Source: Candidatus Nitrosocaldaceae archaeon (GTDB lineage: Archaea > Thermoproteota > Nitrososphaeria > Nitrososphaerales > Nitrosocaldaceae). Taken from it: a DNA stretch of 53,169 nt. Of this stretch, positions 36,793-46,359 are shown piece by piece. The stretch covers positions 1 through 53,169 of the forward strand of contig BPGC01000015.1 of NCBI GenBank assembly GCA_026002835.1. Reading direction: 5' to 3'. The number at the start of each line of letters is the position of its first letter. Within the stretch, counting starts at the first letter, position 1. The notes beneath the pieces are model-generated. The model was not told where the DNA came from, made no database searches, and saw only the letters and a list, made by a program, of their open reading frames with translations. Position numbers and translations under genes: made by a program.

Positions 36793-38235
36793 GTGAAAGC
36801 AATACCTATTTATGCATCTTTTAACACTCTTTCTACTAACTTGAGAGCAATAATAAAGTTTGGAGGAACTGCAGTAGTAAGTGCAGATAGGATAAAGCAT
36901 ATAACAGATATAATTAAAGAGAATAAAGATAAGGAGATAGTTATCGTTGTCTCTGCAATTAGAGGTATTACTGATAAACTGATAAATGTATGTAAAGATA
37001 TAGAGAAAGGGAAGAGAGAAGATTTAGAAGAATTCATTAAAGATATATCCGCTCAGCATATAGATATTATTAACAATGCTATAAATAATCATGATATAAG
37101 AAGAGATACAAAGAAGAGGATAGAAGAACTTCTCTCTGATATGAGTACTATGCTTCATAGTATGAATGTGTTAGGTGAGGTAACTCCTAGATCTATGGAT
37201 TATATAGTATCTTTTGGAGAAAGGCTAATAGCACCTATAGTAGCATCTGCTTTAAATGATGCTGGAATAAAGTCTGAAGCATTCACTGGTAAAGATGCTG
37301 GTATCTTAACAGATTCTACTTTTGGTGAAGCCATACCATTGATGGATACTACTAGATTAAGAGTTAAGAAGAATCTAGAGCCATTGCTGAAAGAGGGTAT
37401 AATACCAGTAGTAACTGGTTTTGTAGCAGCTGATCAATATGGTCATATAACAACTCTAGGAAGGGGTGGATCTGATTATACAGCAACGATATTAGCAGAT
37501 GCATTAGATGCAGATGAGGTTTGGCTTATGACCGATGTTGATGGTCTAATGACCGCAGATCCTAAGATAGTTAGCAATGCTAAAGTTATAAGGGAAGTAT
37601 CATACGCAGAGGCTATGGAACTTGCATTGTTTGGAGCAAAGTATATGCATCCTAGAGCTTTAGAACCAGTTCAAGAGAAGAGCATACCAGTAAGGATAAG
37701 GAATGTATTTAAGCCAAAAGATCTTGGAACGTTGATAGTTAAAGAACCAAGTAGTGATTCTAAGCAGATAGTAAAATCTGTTAGTATGATCAAAGATCTT
37801 GCATTAATCGATGTTCGAGGTTCTAGTATGGCTGGAGCTCCTGGAACTGCTGGAAAGATATTCAATGTCTTAGGAGAGGCTAGGGTTAATATAATCATGA
37901 TATCACAAGGACCATCTGAATCGAGTATATCTATGGTAGTTAGGAAGAATGATTTAGACAAAGCTGTTACATCTTTAGAATTGAATCTATTAGGCAGGTT
38001 GATAAAGAATGTTAATGTTACAGATGATGTTGCTGTTATAGCAGCAGTAGGCTCTGGAATGAGAGGAATCAAAGGAGTTGCTTCTAGAATATTTCAAGCT
38101 GTTGCTAATCAAGGTATAAATGTTATAATGATAGCGCAAGGATCGTCTGAATTAGATCTAGCATTTGTTGTAGATGCTAAAGATAGTAAAGATGCAGTTA
38201 GAGCTATTCATGATGAATTTAGGTTAGGCAATTAA
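36793..38235 (+). CDS. lysC: Aspartate kinase
   Basis: 480 residues from a GTG at 36793; a TTG at 36841 would give LRAIIKFGGTAV, closer to the usual family start, so the first 16 residues are uncertain. The kinase domain shows IKFGGTAVVSADRI, DYIVSFGERLIAPI, TLGRGGSDYTATILA and VWLMTDVDGLMTADPKIV. Two ACT domains follow (IDVRGSSMAGAPGTAGKIF and VAAVGSGMRGIKGVASRIFQ variants) that normally bind lysine or threonine for feedback control. First step to Lys, Met and Thr. The start lies only 18 bases behind the last CRISPR repeat. Confidence 0.95.
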   Translation: MKAIPIYASFNTLSTNLRAIIKFGGTAVVSADRIKHITDIIKENKDKEIVIVVSAIRGITDKLINVCKDIEKGKREDLEEFIKDISAQHIDIINNAINNHDIRRDTKKRIEELLSDMSTMLHSMNVLGEVTPRSMDYIVSFGERLIAPIVASALNDAGIKSEAFTGKDAGILTDSTFGEAIPLMDTTRLRVKKNLEPLLKEGIIPVVTGFVAADQYGHITTLGRGGSDYTATILADALDADEVWLMTDVDGLMTADPKIVSNAKVIREVSYAEAMELALFGAKYMHPRALEPVQEKSIPVRIRNVFKPKDLGTLIVKEPSSDSKQIVKSVSMIKDLALIDVRGSSMAGAPGTAGKIFNVLGEARVNIIMISQGPSESSISMVVRKNDLDKAVTSLELNLLGRLIKNVNVTDDVAVIAAVGSGMRGIKGVASRIFQAVANQGINVIMIAQGSSELDLAFVVDAKDSKDAVRAIHDEFRLGN

Positions 38236-38285
38236 ACTATTTATAAATAATAAAGAATAAAAGAGATGCTATTTTTACTAATGCT

Positions 38286-39056
38286 ATGAAAGGCAAGTTA
38301 TACATAGTAGGCATAGGACCAGGAGATGAGAAATATATGGTTCCTAGAGCAAGAGAGTGTATAGAAGAGAGCCAAGTTATAATAGGCTATGAGACATACG
38401 TAGCATTAATAGAACATCTGATCAAAGGTAAAGAGGTTTATACATACCCAATGACACAAGAGGTAGATAGAGCTAATCAAGCTATAAAGTTCGCTGAAGA
38501 AGGTAAGATAGTTTCGTTGGTATCTAGCGGAGATCCTGGAATATATGGTATGGCTGGATTGGTATATGAGATACTAGCAGAAAAGAATTGGAATGGTGAT
38601 CCTTATGTTGAAGTTGTACCAGGAGTATCAGCATTAAATGCTTGTTCTGCATTGATAGGATCTCCGTTAATGACAGACTTTGCTGTAGTTAGTATGAGTG
38701 ATCTATTAGTGCCATGGGATATGATAGTAAAAAGGGTTAAAGCAGCAGCAGAAGGAGATTATGTTATAGTAATCTATAACCCTCAGAGTAAGAAGAGAGT
38801 TCATCAATTGAGAGATACTAGAGATCTATTATTAAAGTATAGAAGTAAAGATACACCAGTTGCTATAGTAAAAGCAGCTTATAGAGATAAGCAAGAAATA
38901 GTATTAACTGATCTAGAGCATATGCTTGAGTACCAAGACAAGTTAGGTATGCTTAGCACAGTAATAATTGGTAACTCATCTACATTCGTATATAATGGAT
39001 TGATGATAAATCCAAGAGGTTATAAGAGCAAATATCAGATAGTTAAAGAGGCTTAA
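38286..39056 (+). CDS. cobJ: Precorrin-3B C17-methyltransferase
   Basis: 256 residues, SAM-dependent methyltransferase of corrin ring contraction in cobalamin synthesis (CobJ/CbiH). Visible are KLYIVGIGPGDEKYMVPRA, SLVSSGDPGIYGMAGLVYE, VVPGVSALNACSALIGSPL and VIYNPQSKKRVHQL. The product supplies the cofactor of the class II reductase encoded at 7.4-10 kb. Three bases separate it from the LLM oxidoreductase gene. Confidence 0.94.
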   Translation: MKGKLYIVGIGPGDEKYMVPRARECIEESQVIIGYETYVALIEHLIKGKEVYTYPMTQEVDRANQAIKFAEEGKIVSLVSSGDPGIYGMAGLVYEILAEKNWNGDPYVEVVPGVSALNACSALIGSPLMTDFAVVSMSDLLVPWDMIVKRVKAAAEGDYVIVIYNPQSKKRVHQLRDTRDLLLKYRSKDTPVAIVKAAYRDKQEIVLTDLEHMLEYQDKLGMLSTVIIGNSSTFVYNGLMINPRGYKSKYQIVKEA

Positions 39057-39058
39057 GC

Positions 39059-39967
39059 ATGGAATTTGGTTTGATATTACCTCAAGGATGGTTAAATAGT
39101 ATTAGAAGCATGGAAGAGATAGAGAAGATAGCAAAGCATGCTGAAGAACTTAATTTTAATTCTTTATATGCTTATGATCATCTATTGCCTTATGAGAAAT
39201 ATTCTAGCATAGAAGATCCAATATTAGAGTGTTGGACTTTATTATCAGCATTGATTGGTATAACAGATAGGATAAAGTTAGGCCAGGTTGTTTTATGCAA
39301 CTCTTATAGGAATCCAGCTCTAGTAGCAAAGATGGGTGCAACCTTTTCTTATCTAAGTAATAATAGATTAGAGTTTGGTATAGGAGCTGGTTGGTATGAA
39401 GAAGAGTATTACAGATTTGGTTATCAATTCCCTAGCATTAAGGATAGGTTAGAACAATTGGAAGAGTCATTACAGATAATAAAAGGGTTATGGGAGTATG
39501 GTAGATTGAAGTTTGATGGAAAACATTACAAGATCGATGCTATATGTAATCCTAAACCAGATAAGATAAAGATAATGGTAGGTGGTTCAAGTAAAAGGTT
39601 GATAAAGATAGCTAGCAAATATGCTGATAGGTATAATCATCCATTTGGAACTCCAGAAGAGGTTAGAGAGAAGGTTAGATTGTTAAGAGAATATAATAAA
39701 GATGTAGAGGCATCTATATTATTAAGAGCAATAATTGGAAGTAAAGAAGAGATAGATGCTATAGCAAATAGGCTGAAAGATGATGATGAAAGTATAGAGG
39801 ATTATCTTAAGAGAGTAAAAGATTATACATTGATAGGCAATAATTCTATAGAATTGCTTAATAGGTATAGAGATGCTGGTGTTACACACTTTATAATACA
39901 CTTGTTTGGATTAGAGGATAATATTGATAGTATGGATAGGTTGAAAGATATTATTAACAAATTATAA
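39059..39967 (+). CDS. F420-dependent LLM-class oxidoreductase
   Basis: 302 residues, luciferase-like (TIM barrel) family that uses coenzyme F420 or FMN. Family blocks are FGLILPQGW, LYAYDHLLPYEKYSSIEDP, KLGQVVLCNSYRNPALVAKM, RLEFGIGAGWYEEEYYRFG and IMVGGSSKRLIKIASKYADR. Substrate not predictable. Co-directional with cobJ and overlapping the convergent tyrS by six bases. Confidence 0.9.
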   Translation: MEFGLILPQGWLNSIRSMEEIEKIAKHAEELNFNSLYAYDHLLPYEKYSSIEDPILECWTLLSALIGITDRIKLGQVVLCNSYRNPALVAKMGATFSYLSNNRLEFGIGAGWYEEEYYRFGYQFPSIKDRLEQLEESLQIIKGLWEYGRLKFDGKHYKIDAICNPKPDKIKIMVGGSSKRLIKIASKYADRYNHPFGTPEEVREKVRLLREYNKDVEASILLRAIIGSKEEIDAIANRLKDDDESIEDYLKRVKDYTLIGNNSIELLNRYRDAGVTHFIIHLFGLEDNIDSMDRLKDIINKL

Positions 39968-41020
39968 ATTCTTGATAACTTTTATTATAGGTTCATCTGC
40001 TAAATATCTTCTTACTGGATCTATTATCTTATCTAGATAAATGCTAACTCCGTTCTTGAGATCCATTGGATGTAACTTTTTTGTTAGAAATGCTTCCTCT
40101 AACTCTTTATAATTATAAAATGTTATATTACCTCCATACTTACTTGGTCTCTCTATTGTAAACTGATCATACTCATGGAATATTATATATCTAGCAATCT
40201 CTAATACTGGATTATTCTCTATAACACCTTCTGGACACCATGCCTTCCTCAGTTTACTCTTTATTGTATTATAATCATCATGTATAAATATGCTAGTCCA
40301 TGGTTTTGATTTACTCATCTTGCTAGATATCTTTGCATCTAACCTCTGATCTTCCTCTAACCCTAAAGTTGTAGGTTCTCCTAAACCTGGAAGTAGATGA
40401 TGATGTACTGCAATTGGAACCTTCCAACCAAGTTTAGGGAAGACTTCTCTAACAAGCATGTGCACCTTTCTCTGATCCATTCCAGCATGAACTATATCTA
40501 GATCTAGAGCATGTATATCAACAGCTTGCATCGGAGGATAGATCAATTGAGCAAAATCTAATTTATCTTTCTCACTTCTTCCCATTATTGTTACAGATCT
40601 TAAAGTTCTTGCTAATGTTATATGCTTGCTAAACCTTATGAGATCTTGCCAATATTGATTATCATATAACTCTGAACCTAATACTATATTGACTCCTTTA
40701 CAGAAGAACTTGAATGCTTTAGAATAATAAGAACTAGCCTCTTTTATCAATTGCCAATCACCTCCTAATTTATCATTGATATATGTATGCCAGTCTGCTA
40801 AGAATACTGTGCAATTTATCCCAGCTTTAAGCATATCGTTTATCTTATAACCAGTTAGTATTAGACTCCCTAAATGTAATAAGCCAGAGATCTCTAAACC
40901 TATGTAATGCTTTGGTTTATCATTTGTACTTAATAATTCTCTTAACTCTTCCTCAGTAATGATCTCTTCAGTTGGCTCTCGCTTGATAAGTGCGATCTTA
41001 CTCTCTATATCCACACGCAA
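39962..41020 (-). CDS. tyrS: Tyrosyl-tRNA synthetase
   Basis: 352 residues, class I synthetase of the archaeal/eukaryotic type. The HIGH-like motif is GLLHLGSLILTGYKI and the KMSKS loop is SSKMSKSKPWTSIFIHDD. VFLADWHTYINDKLGGDW and DIVHAGMDQRKVHMLVREV form the tyrosine pocket. Compact, without the bacterial S4 domain. Confidence 0.95.
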   Translation of the reverse strand: MRVDIESKIALIKREPTEEIITEEELRELLSTNDKPKHYIGLEISGLLHLGSLILTGYKINDMLKAGINCTVFLADWHTYINDKLGGDWQLIKEASSYYSKAFKFFCKGVNIVLGSELYDNQYWQDLIRFSKHITLARTLRSVTIMGRSEKDKLDFAQLIYPPMQAVDIHALDLDIVHAGMDQRKVHMLVREVFPKLGWKVPIAVHHHLLPGLGEPTTLGLEEDQRLDAKISSKMSKSKPWTSIFIHDDYNTIKSKLRKAWCPEGVIENNPVLEIARYIIFHEYDQFTIERPSKYGGNITFYNYKELEEAFLTKKLHPMDLKNGVSIYLDKIIDPVRRYLADEPIIKVIKNL

Positions 41021-41046
41021 GTATTGATTAGATGCTTCTATAAACC

Positions 41047-41661
41047 TTATTCAAATATTCTTCTTAGATCTCCTTCTAATGCTCCACTTCCCATATGTAA
41101 TCTATCTATATGTCTAGATAACTCATCTTTATAGGTAAAACTAGATTCACAATATGGACATTGTAATTGCTTATTGACATCTTTTACTAATACAGATGCT
41201 TTAGGATTTATTATACATACAGGAGCACCACTTAATGCATCTTCGCTAGTATTAATACTAGCCTTATGTATCATCTCAAACAATTCCTCTCTACTAACCA
41301 TACCTACTATAGCTGTGCTAGAGCCTACAAATACTTGTCTTATAACATGTTTATTCATTATATCTAATGCATCACTAACTTTTGCTGATGCTGGTAACAT
41401 TATTACTGGGGAAGACATGATCTCTCTAAGTTTTACTTTGTTAGGATCTCTATTTTGTGCTATAACTTTGAAGAGTATATCAGTTTTAGTAACTATGCCT
41501 ACAGCTTCGTTACTATGAATTACTAAAGCACTCCTAGCATCTCTATCTCTCATAGCTTTAATTGCTATACTAACTGGTTTATCTGCTTCAAGTGTTATTA
41601 TATCTCTACTTACTATATTGCTCAATTGTTCATTTAGTAATGTATTTACATTTAACTCCAT
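41047..41661 (-). CDS. CBS-domain pair fused to a C2H2 zinc finger
   Basis: 204 residues. Two CBS motifs (residues about 13-70, with ARSALVIHSNEAVGIVTKTD, and 83-135, with VIRQVFVGSSTAIVGMVSRE) normally form one adenosyl-nucleotide-binding module. The C-terminus carries CPYCESSFTYKDELSRHIDR then LH, a textbook C2H2 finger (C-x2-C, H-x4-H), rare in archaea except for such small regulators. It may couple nucleotide sensing to nucleic acid binding. Promoter GTATTTAAAAC lies 24-34 bases upstream of the start, so the transcript is probably leaderless. Confidence 0.85.
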   Translation of the reverse strand: MELNVNTLLNEQLSNIVSRDIITLEADKPVSIAIKAMRDRDARSALVIHSNEAVGIVTKTDILFKVIAQNRDPNKVKLREIMSSPVIMLPASAKVSDALDIMNKHVIRQVFVGSSTAIVGMVSREELFEMIHKASINTSEDALSGAPVCIINPKASVLVKDVNKQLQCPYCESSFTYKDELSRHIDRLHMGSGALEGDLRRIFE

Positions 41662-41938
41662 AACTAAAACTATATGTATTACAAGTATTTAAAACTATCT
41701 TTTAATTTAATTTAAAAATATTTAGAAAAATAAATTTAATTAAATTTATTATATATTTTATGCCGTTAAAGTATTAAATCTCATATATTATTTTATGATT
41801 ATTTTATTAGGTATAACATGATATAGAACAAGGGTAAATGATTACTAAGATGTAACAATAATAGAATTATATTAGCGTTAAAAGCACGTAAAGAATTGGG
41901 ATTATCATACAATACTGCATATAAATATATTTGAGTAA
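41662..41938. other. AT-rich spacer with promoter and transposase scrap
   Basis: 277 bases. Left part holds the promoter of the CBS-zinc finger gene. The right part contains a short transposase remnant (41872-41934). No intact gene. Confidence 0.4.
41872..41934 (+). pseudogene. IS1595-type transposase scrap (HTH helix)
   Basis: Reads LALKARKELGLSYNTAYKYI then stop, closely like VLKASKELGLAYRTTYKIY of the IS1595-like transposase at 28.8 kb. Only about 20 codons survive. Confidence 0.4.
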
Positions 41939-42166
41939 CTAATTGATATGATGGTTAGTAGATCTAAATGGAGAATCGCCTATTATCTTTGTTATTATCT
42001 TATCATCTTTATGAATTGGCATATAAAGACCAAATGCTATCATTACTGCTACTGCTAAAATTGTTTTAACAAACTTTTTGTTATCTATATCTTTATGCCT
42101 TAAAAGATCCCAGACAGCAACTAATGCTATCATAATATAGGTAATCCCAAATATTATCTCATTCAT
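41939..42166 (-). CDS. Small two-span membrane protein (75 aa)
   Basis: Not recognised. Begins MNEIIFGITYIMIALVAVWD, second hydrophobic segment VKTILAVAVMIAFGLYM, then a charged tail KDDKIITKIIGDSPFRSTNH. It lies between two transposon remnants; may be a real small membrane protein. Confidence 0.55.
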   Translation of the reverse strand: MNEIIFGITYIMIALVAVWDLLRHKDIDNKKFVKTILAVAVMIAFGLYMPIHKDDKIITKIIGDSPFRSTNHHIN

Positions 42167-42352
42167 ATGTTAACTAATAATAAATTAAATTATTAATTTA
42201 GCTAAAAATAATTTGTTAATACTATAATCAAAAATTTATACTTAATAAGTAACTATTAGAACTCATGAATTGCTGTGAGTTATAAACAAGATAGTTTATT
42301 ACTAAGCTGTAAATTTATAGATAAAGTTATAAACTTCTTTAAACAATATATT

Positions 42353-42910
42353 ATGATGTCATATCCAAGTGAGATATTATCTGGAGAACCAGAACAAAAG
42401 TTAGATCTTAATATATTCCATGTAATGCTTAATAGAAGGTCGCAAAGGAGTTTTTTAGATAAAGAGGTTAATGATGGAAGATAGAGATGATATTAGCAGC
42501 TGCTGACACAGCTCCTACAGCTGGAGGCTTTCAAGGTTTTGAGATCTATCATATTATAGAACCAAAGAAGAAAGAAGCTTTAGTTAAAGCATGTAATAAC
42601 CAACCGTGGGTAAATGCACCAGTAGTATTAGTATTTTGTATGAATCCATCTAGAGTTAAGATGAAATTTCCTCCCTATATACTTCGAAAATTCTCTATAC
42701 AAGATGCTACATTAGCTGCCGCATATGCACAACTAGCAGCTCATGCATTAGGTTTGAGCAGTATATGGATAGGTATGTTTGATGAGAGAAAAGTAATGGA
42801 TTATAAAAACTGATTTAGAACCATCCTCTATATTATGTATAGGGTATCCTACAAAGGTATTACATCCTAAAAAGAAGAGGAGTTTGAAAGATCTAGTTCA
42901 TATAGTTTAA
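42353..42910 (+). pseudogene. Nitroreductase-family protein, two frameshifts
   Basis: Three consecutive frames rebuild one nitroreductase (FMN/FAD oxidoreductase family). The first reads MSYPSEILSGEPEQ ... MLNRRSQRSFLDKEV. After a shift near 42475 comes MILAAADTAPTAGGFQGFEI ... YAQLAAHALGLSSIWIGMFD. After a second near 42805 comes DLEPSSILCIGYPTKVLHPK to a TAA at 42908. Together about 185 residues with the FMN-binding RRSQRSF and the C-terminal IGYP blocks. It lies directly upstream of the IS5-like insertion. An annotation of separate short genes here would be misleading. Confidence 0.75.
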
Positions 42911-42921
42911 TTATTCTTTGC

Positions 42922-43900
42922 TGTGTTGAATAACTCATTAACAGAGTACATATCATATATCTCTTAACCATATCCATTACTCATAGATATAAACAAGTTA
43001 TATGCACTTGCTTTAACCATCAACTCTTTAACCATATTATCCCATCTTACTGATTTAATATACTCTCCAAACATTCTCTTAAATGATGAGAATACAGATT
43101 CTGCTATCCATCTCTTACCATAATCATGCTTATGCTTCCATCTAGTATAATCACTCAATTGATCTAATACATGCATATCCCTTATACTATTATTGATTAT
43201 AGAATTACTTCTTACTCTAATTACTGGTTCTATACCTTTATCTGTTAGATAATTAAAGTTATCATTACTATCATATGCTCCATCAACTATAACCTTATCT
43301 ATTTTAGCATCTATATTATCTATAAGGTCTTTAAACTTCTTATTATCATGAACATCTTCTCTAGTTATCTCTAATGCTATTATCTTCTTATTTTTGATAT
43401 CAACAGCTATATGCATCTTTATAAAGCCTCTTCTTACCTTCCATTTCTTATTCATCCATTCTCCTCTATTAGCTACTTTAATACCAGAAGAATCTACTAC
43501 TATAATAATAGGTTCATTTGTATTGATATTATTATCCATCTTAACATTTAATCTATTAACTCTCCATGCTATGCTAGTATAATCTGGAACCTTAATGTTA
43601 GTATAATTGCTTAATGCTCTAATGAAACCTTCTAACTGTCTATATGGTAATAGATATGCATGTATTATTGCTAGTAATGATATGAATGAGTTAGGATATT
43701 GATAAGGTTTGCCTTCTTTACCTTTATTCATCTCTTCTAATTCCTTATCCCAATTATTAATGAAATCTAATGATAATAATATCTCTCCTCTTCTTACTAA
43801 TGCTTCATTATACGATTTCCAATCTCTAGGCATATCATCTTAATTATAATGGTGATCAATATCTTTTATGTTGCTAGTGATCTATCAGTTATTCGACACA
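42922..43900. mobile_element. IS5-like insertion sequence, intact
   Basis: About 979 bases bounded by inverted ends TGTGTTGAATAACT (42922-42935) and AGTTATTCGACACA (43887-43900), one mismatch in 14. It contains one full transposase gene. A lone end of the same type is at 28065. Target duplication not resolved. Confidence 0.8.
42964..43833 (-). CDS. IS5-family DDE transposase
   Basis: 289 residues. N-terminal helical part with MPRDWKSYNEALVRRGEILL; DDE/RNase H-like core with first D in IIIVVDSSGIKVANRGEW, second in IDKVIVDGAYDSND and E in KRWIAESVFSSFKRMFGEYI (Y-x-K-R-x2-AE variant of the IS4/IS5 signature). No stop or frameshift, so it could be active. Minus strand inside the IS. Confidence 0.9.
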   Translation of the reverse strand: MPRDWKSYNEALVRRGEILLSLDFINNWDKELEEMNKGKEGKPYQYPNSFISLLAIIHAYLLPYRQLEGFIRALSNYTNIKVPDYTSIAWRVNRLNVKMDNNINTNEPIIIVVDSSGIKVANRGEWMNKKWKVRRGFIKMHIAVDIKNKKIIALEITREDVHDNKKFKDLIDNIDAKIDKVIVDGAYDSNDNFNYLTDKGIEPVIRVRSNSIINNSIRDMHVLDQLSDYTRWKHKHDYGKRWIAESVFSSFKRMFGEYIKSVRWDNMVKELMVKASAYNLFISMSNGYG

Positions 43901-44106
43901 CTACTTATTATGATATCTTGGGCAATCCTCCATTAAAATATCACGAGATACATGTAAGACAATTAGCAGAATTATATAACATAACTAAAGATAAACTATT
44001 CAAAGAATATTATTACAAATGGAAAGATGGGAAAGAACCAGTAGCTTTTAAGGCTAAAAGAAGGATGAAATGGATAATAAGAAGATTGAAGTTACTTTAT
44101 ATTTAA
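43901..44106 (+). pseudogene. 3' part of a gene cut by the IS5-like element
   Basis: Immediately right of the IS end the frame reads YYDILGNPPLKYHEIHVRQL ... WKDGKEPVAFKAKRRMKWII to a TAA at 44104. An ATG at 43849 lies inside the IS, so any product would be a fusion. Basic C-terminus; unknown family. Probably the remains of another gene of the surface-glycan cluster. Confidence 0.45.
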
Positions 44107-44126
44107 GATAATAAATATTGAGTAAT

Positions 44127-45245
44127 ATGAAGATACTTCATATAAGTGATGGAGGTATAAATGACCCAAGAATACTAAAATCTGCTATGACATGTAAAAA
44201 ACATGGTTATGGTGTTTACTTTGTGGGAACTAGATCTAAATATTATAATAAATATAACCACATATTTGATAAGATATTCTGGATATGCCCAAAAGATTCT
44301 AAATTAAACCATTTAAAGTTGACACTTGGATATTCATTTGGTTTAGAGAAGAGGTTAAGAAGGATAGTCGAGGAGTTAAGACCAGATATAATTCATGCTC
44401 ATAACATATTTGTTGCAAAGTATGCTCATAATCTAGGCATACCCATGATACTTGACGATCATGAATTTTATTCTACAGCTATACTTGCAAAATTTGATAA
44501 CCCCATTAGTATTATAGCAAAGGCTAAAAAGTTAGTAGTTGACGTATTAGCATTAAGTAAGAGATGGCGAGAATGGGAACATATGCTTGCATATTCACAT
44601 CCAGTTATTACTGTTAGTAATGGTATTGCAGAATATTATTCCAAGTTGTCTAAGCATGTATATGTTGTTCCAAACTATCCATCAAAAGACGCTAATGATA
44701 TATTTGAGTCAATAAATTATGATCATAAAGATGATCTTCGTTCAGTATATGTAGGTATGGATACAAAAGCAAAATATAGAGCTTATAGAGATATACTAGG
44801 GTTAGAAGAGATATTCTTAAAACCACATACTGGCATGCTGATACGAATAGGAGTTAATGAACCAAATAACCATAGGATAAGAGCTCTAGGGTATCTGCCT
44901 ATGGCTAAGGTATTTGAGGTTATGTATAATGAATGTCAGATAGGATTATTACCATGGAAGAGGCATTTTTTCCATAAATATTGCAGTCCAAACAAGGTAT
45001 ATGAATATGCATATTGCGGTCTATGGATTATAACTATAGATGATATACCTTCAATAAAGGAAGATTTTGGAGATTTATGTGATACCTTCAGTAACTATGA
45101 TGAGTTAAGAGAGTTATTGGTATATTATAACAGCAATAAGGAAGAACTTACAAAGAAGCGCGAAGCTATATTTGTTCATGCTAAGAACAATCTAATATGG
45201 GAGAGGAACGAACATAAGATAATTGAAGCATATAAGAAGGCATAA
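44127..45245 (+). CDS. GT-B glycosyltransferase (group 1-like)
   Basis: 372 residues from the ATG at 44127 (MKILHISDGGINDPRILKSA); a TTG three codons earlier is possible. TATA-like TTTATATTTAAG lies 20-30 bases before the ATG. N-terminal domain with LRPDIIHAHNIFVAKYA and MILDDHEFYS; C-terminal nucleotide-sugar domain with YLPMAKVFEVMYNECQIGLL and CSPNKVYEYAYCGLW, where the usual E-x7-E is replaced by a related K-x-Y-E-Y pattern. It leads a co-directional cluster with wecB and wecC. Confidence 0.85.
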   Translation: MKILHISDGGINDPRILKSAMTCKKHGYGVYFVGTRSKYYNKYNHIFDKIFWICPKDSKLNHLKLTLGYSFGLEKRLRRIVEELRPDIIHAHNIFVAKYAHNLGIPMILDDHEFYSTAILAKFDNPISIIAKAKKLVVDVLALSKRWREWEHMLAYSHPVITVSNGIAEYYSKLSKHVYVVPNYPSKDANDIFESINYDHKDDLRSVYVGMDTKAKYRAYRDILGLEEIFLKPHTGMLIRIGVNEPNNHRIRALGYLPMAKVFEVMYNECQIGLLPWKRHFFHKYCSPNKVYEYAYCGLWIITIDDIPSIKEDFGDLCDTFSNYDELRELLVYYNSNKEELTKKREAIFVHAKNNLIWERNEHKIIEAYKKA

Positions 45246-45276
45246 ATATGAAATTTATTATAACTAATTATTAATA

Positions 45277-46350
45277 ATGAGAATAGTTATAGTTGTAGGA
45301 ACTAGACCAACTTTCATAGATCTTGCTCCAATAATTCATAACTTGAAAGATAGGTCAGAATTATTGATCTATAATACAAGTCAACATTATGATAGAGAGA
45401 TGTCAGATATATTCATAGAACAATTGAATATACCAGAACCTTATAGAGATCTTGAAAGTAAAAGTGGTACACATGCTCAACAAACATCTAGAATAATGGT
45501 TAGATGTGAAGAAGCATTAATTGAAGATAGGCCAGATATTATAATAGTTAAAGGTGATACAAATTCAGCATTAGGAGCAGCATTAGCAGCAGCAAAGTTG
45601 AAGATACCCATTATTCATATTGAAGCAGGTTGCAGAGCATTTGATAGAACATTACCAGAAGAGATCAATAGAGTAATTATAACTCATATTACTACTCTAC
45701 ATTTTCCTCCTACAACGAATTGTAAAAATAATCTATTAAGAGAAGGTATAGATGAAGATGATATAGGTGTAATAGGTCATCCAGTAGTAGATTCTATAAA
45801 TCTATTAGCAGATAAGATATCTAATAACATACATAAGAATGAGTATTATTATGTAACTATACATAGAGATTTCAATACTGATAATAAAGATAGACTTGAG
45901 CATATATTATCAACACTAAACGAGGTAGCAGAAGACAGAGATGTAATATTTGCTATACATCCTAGGACAAAGAAGAAGATAGAAGAGTATGGTTTTAATA
46001 AGTTGCTATCAAATATTATTATAAAGCCTCCAGTAGACTATATAACATCATTATCATTAATAAAACATGCATATGCAGTAATAACAGATTCTGGTGGTTT
46101 AACAAAAGAATCTTGCATACTAGGAACGCCATTAATTACATTAAGACCAAATACAGAGTGGACTGAAACCTTACAAGGCTATGCTAATCAGTTAGCATTT
46201 GCAGATGGTAATAATATATTAGAATGTATAAAGAGGTTAGATGAACATTATGAAGAGGCTAAAGAGAGTATTAGAAGGTTGAATATATTTGGTAAAGTAG
46301 GGATATCAAAGTATATAGTAGATAATATATTAGAATATAGAAGAATATGA
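45277..46350 (+). CDS. wecB: UDP-N-acetylglucosamine 2-epimerase (non-hydrolysing)
   Basis: 357 residues, converts UDP-GlcNAc to UDP-ManNAc. Conserved MRIVIVVGTRPTFIDLAPII, IIIVKGDTNSALGAALAA (usually VHGDT), HIEAGCRAFDRTLPEEINR with the catalytic acidic residues, GVIGHPVVDS, and ITDSGGLTKESCILGTPLIT. It feeds the next gene's dehydrogenase. Confidence 0.94.
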   Translation: MRIVIVVGTRPTFIDLAPIIHNLKDRSELLIYNTSQHYDREMSDIFIEQLNIPEPYRDLESKSGTHAQQTSRIMVRCEEALIEDRPDIIIVKGDTNSALGAALAAAKLKIPIIHIEAGCRAFDRTLPEEINRVIITHITTLHFPPTTNCKNNLLREGIDEDDIGVIGHPVVDSINLLADKISNNIHKNEYYYVTIHRDFNTDNKDRLEHILSTLNEVAEDRDVIFAIHPRTKKKIEEYGFNKLLSNIIIKPPVDYITSLSLIKHAYAVITDSGGLTKESCILGTPLITLRPNTEWTETLQGYANQLAFADGNNILECIKRLDEHYEEAKESIRRLNIFGKVGISKYIVDNILEYRRI

Positions 46351-46359
46351 GATTTATAT

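Noticed and set aside
36608..36802. Minus-strand open frame with repeats of HSNYTALST
   Set aside because: It is a translation of the CRISPR repeats and spacers, not a gene.
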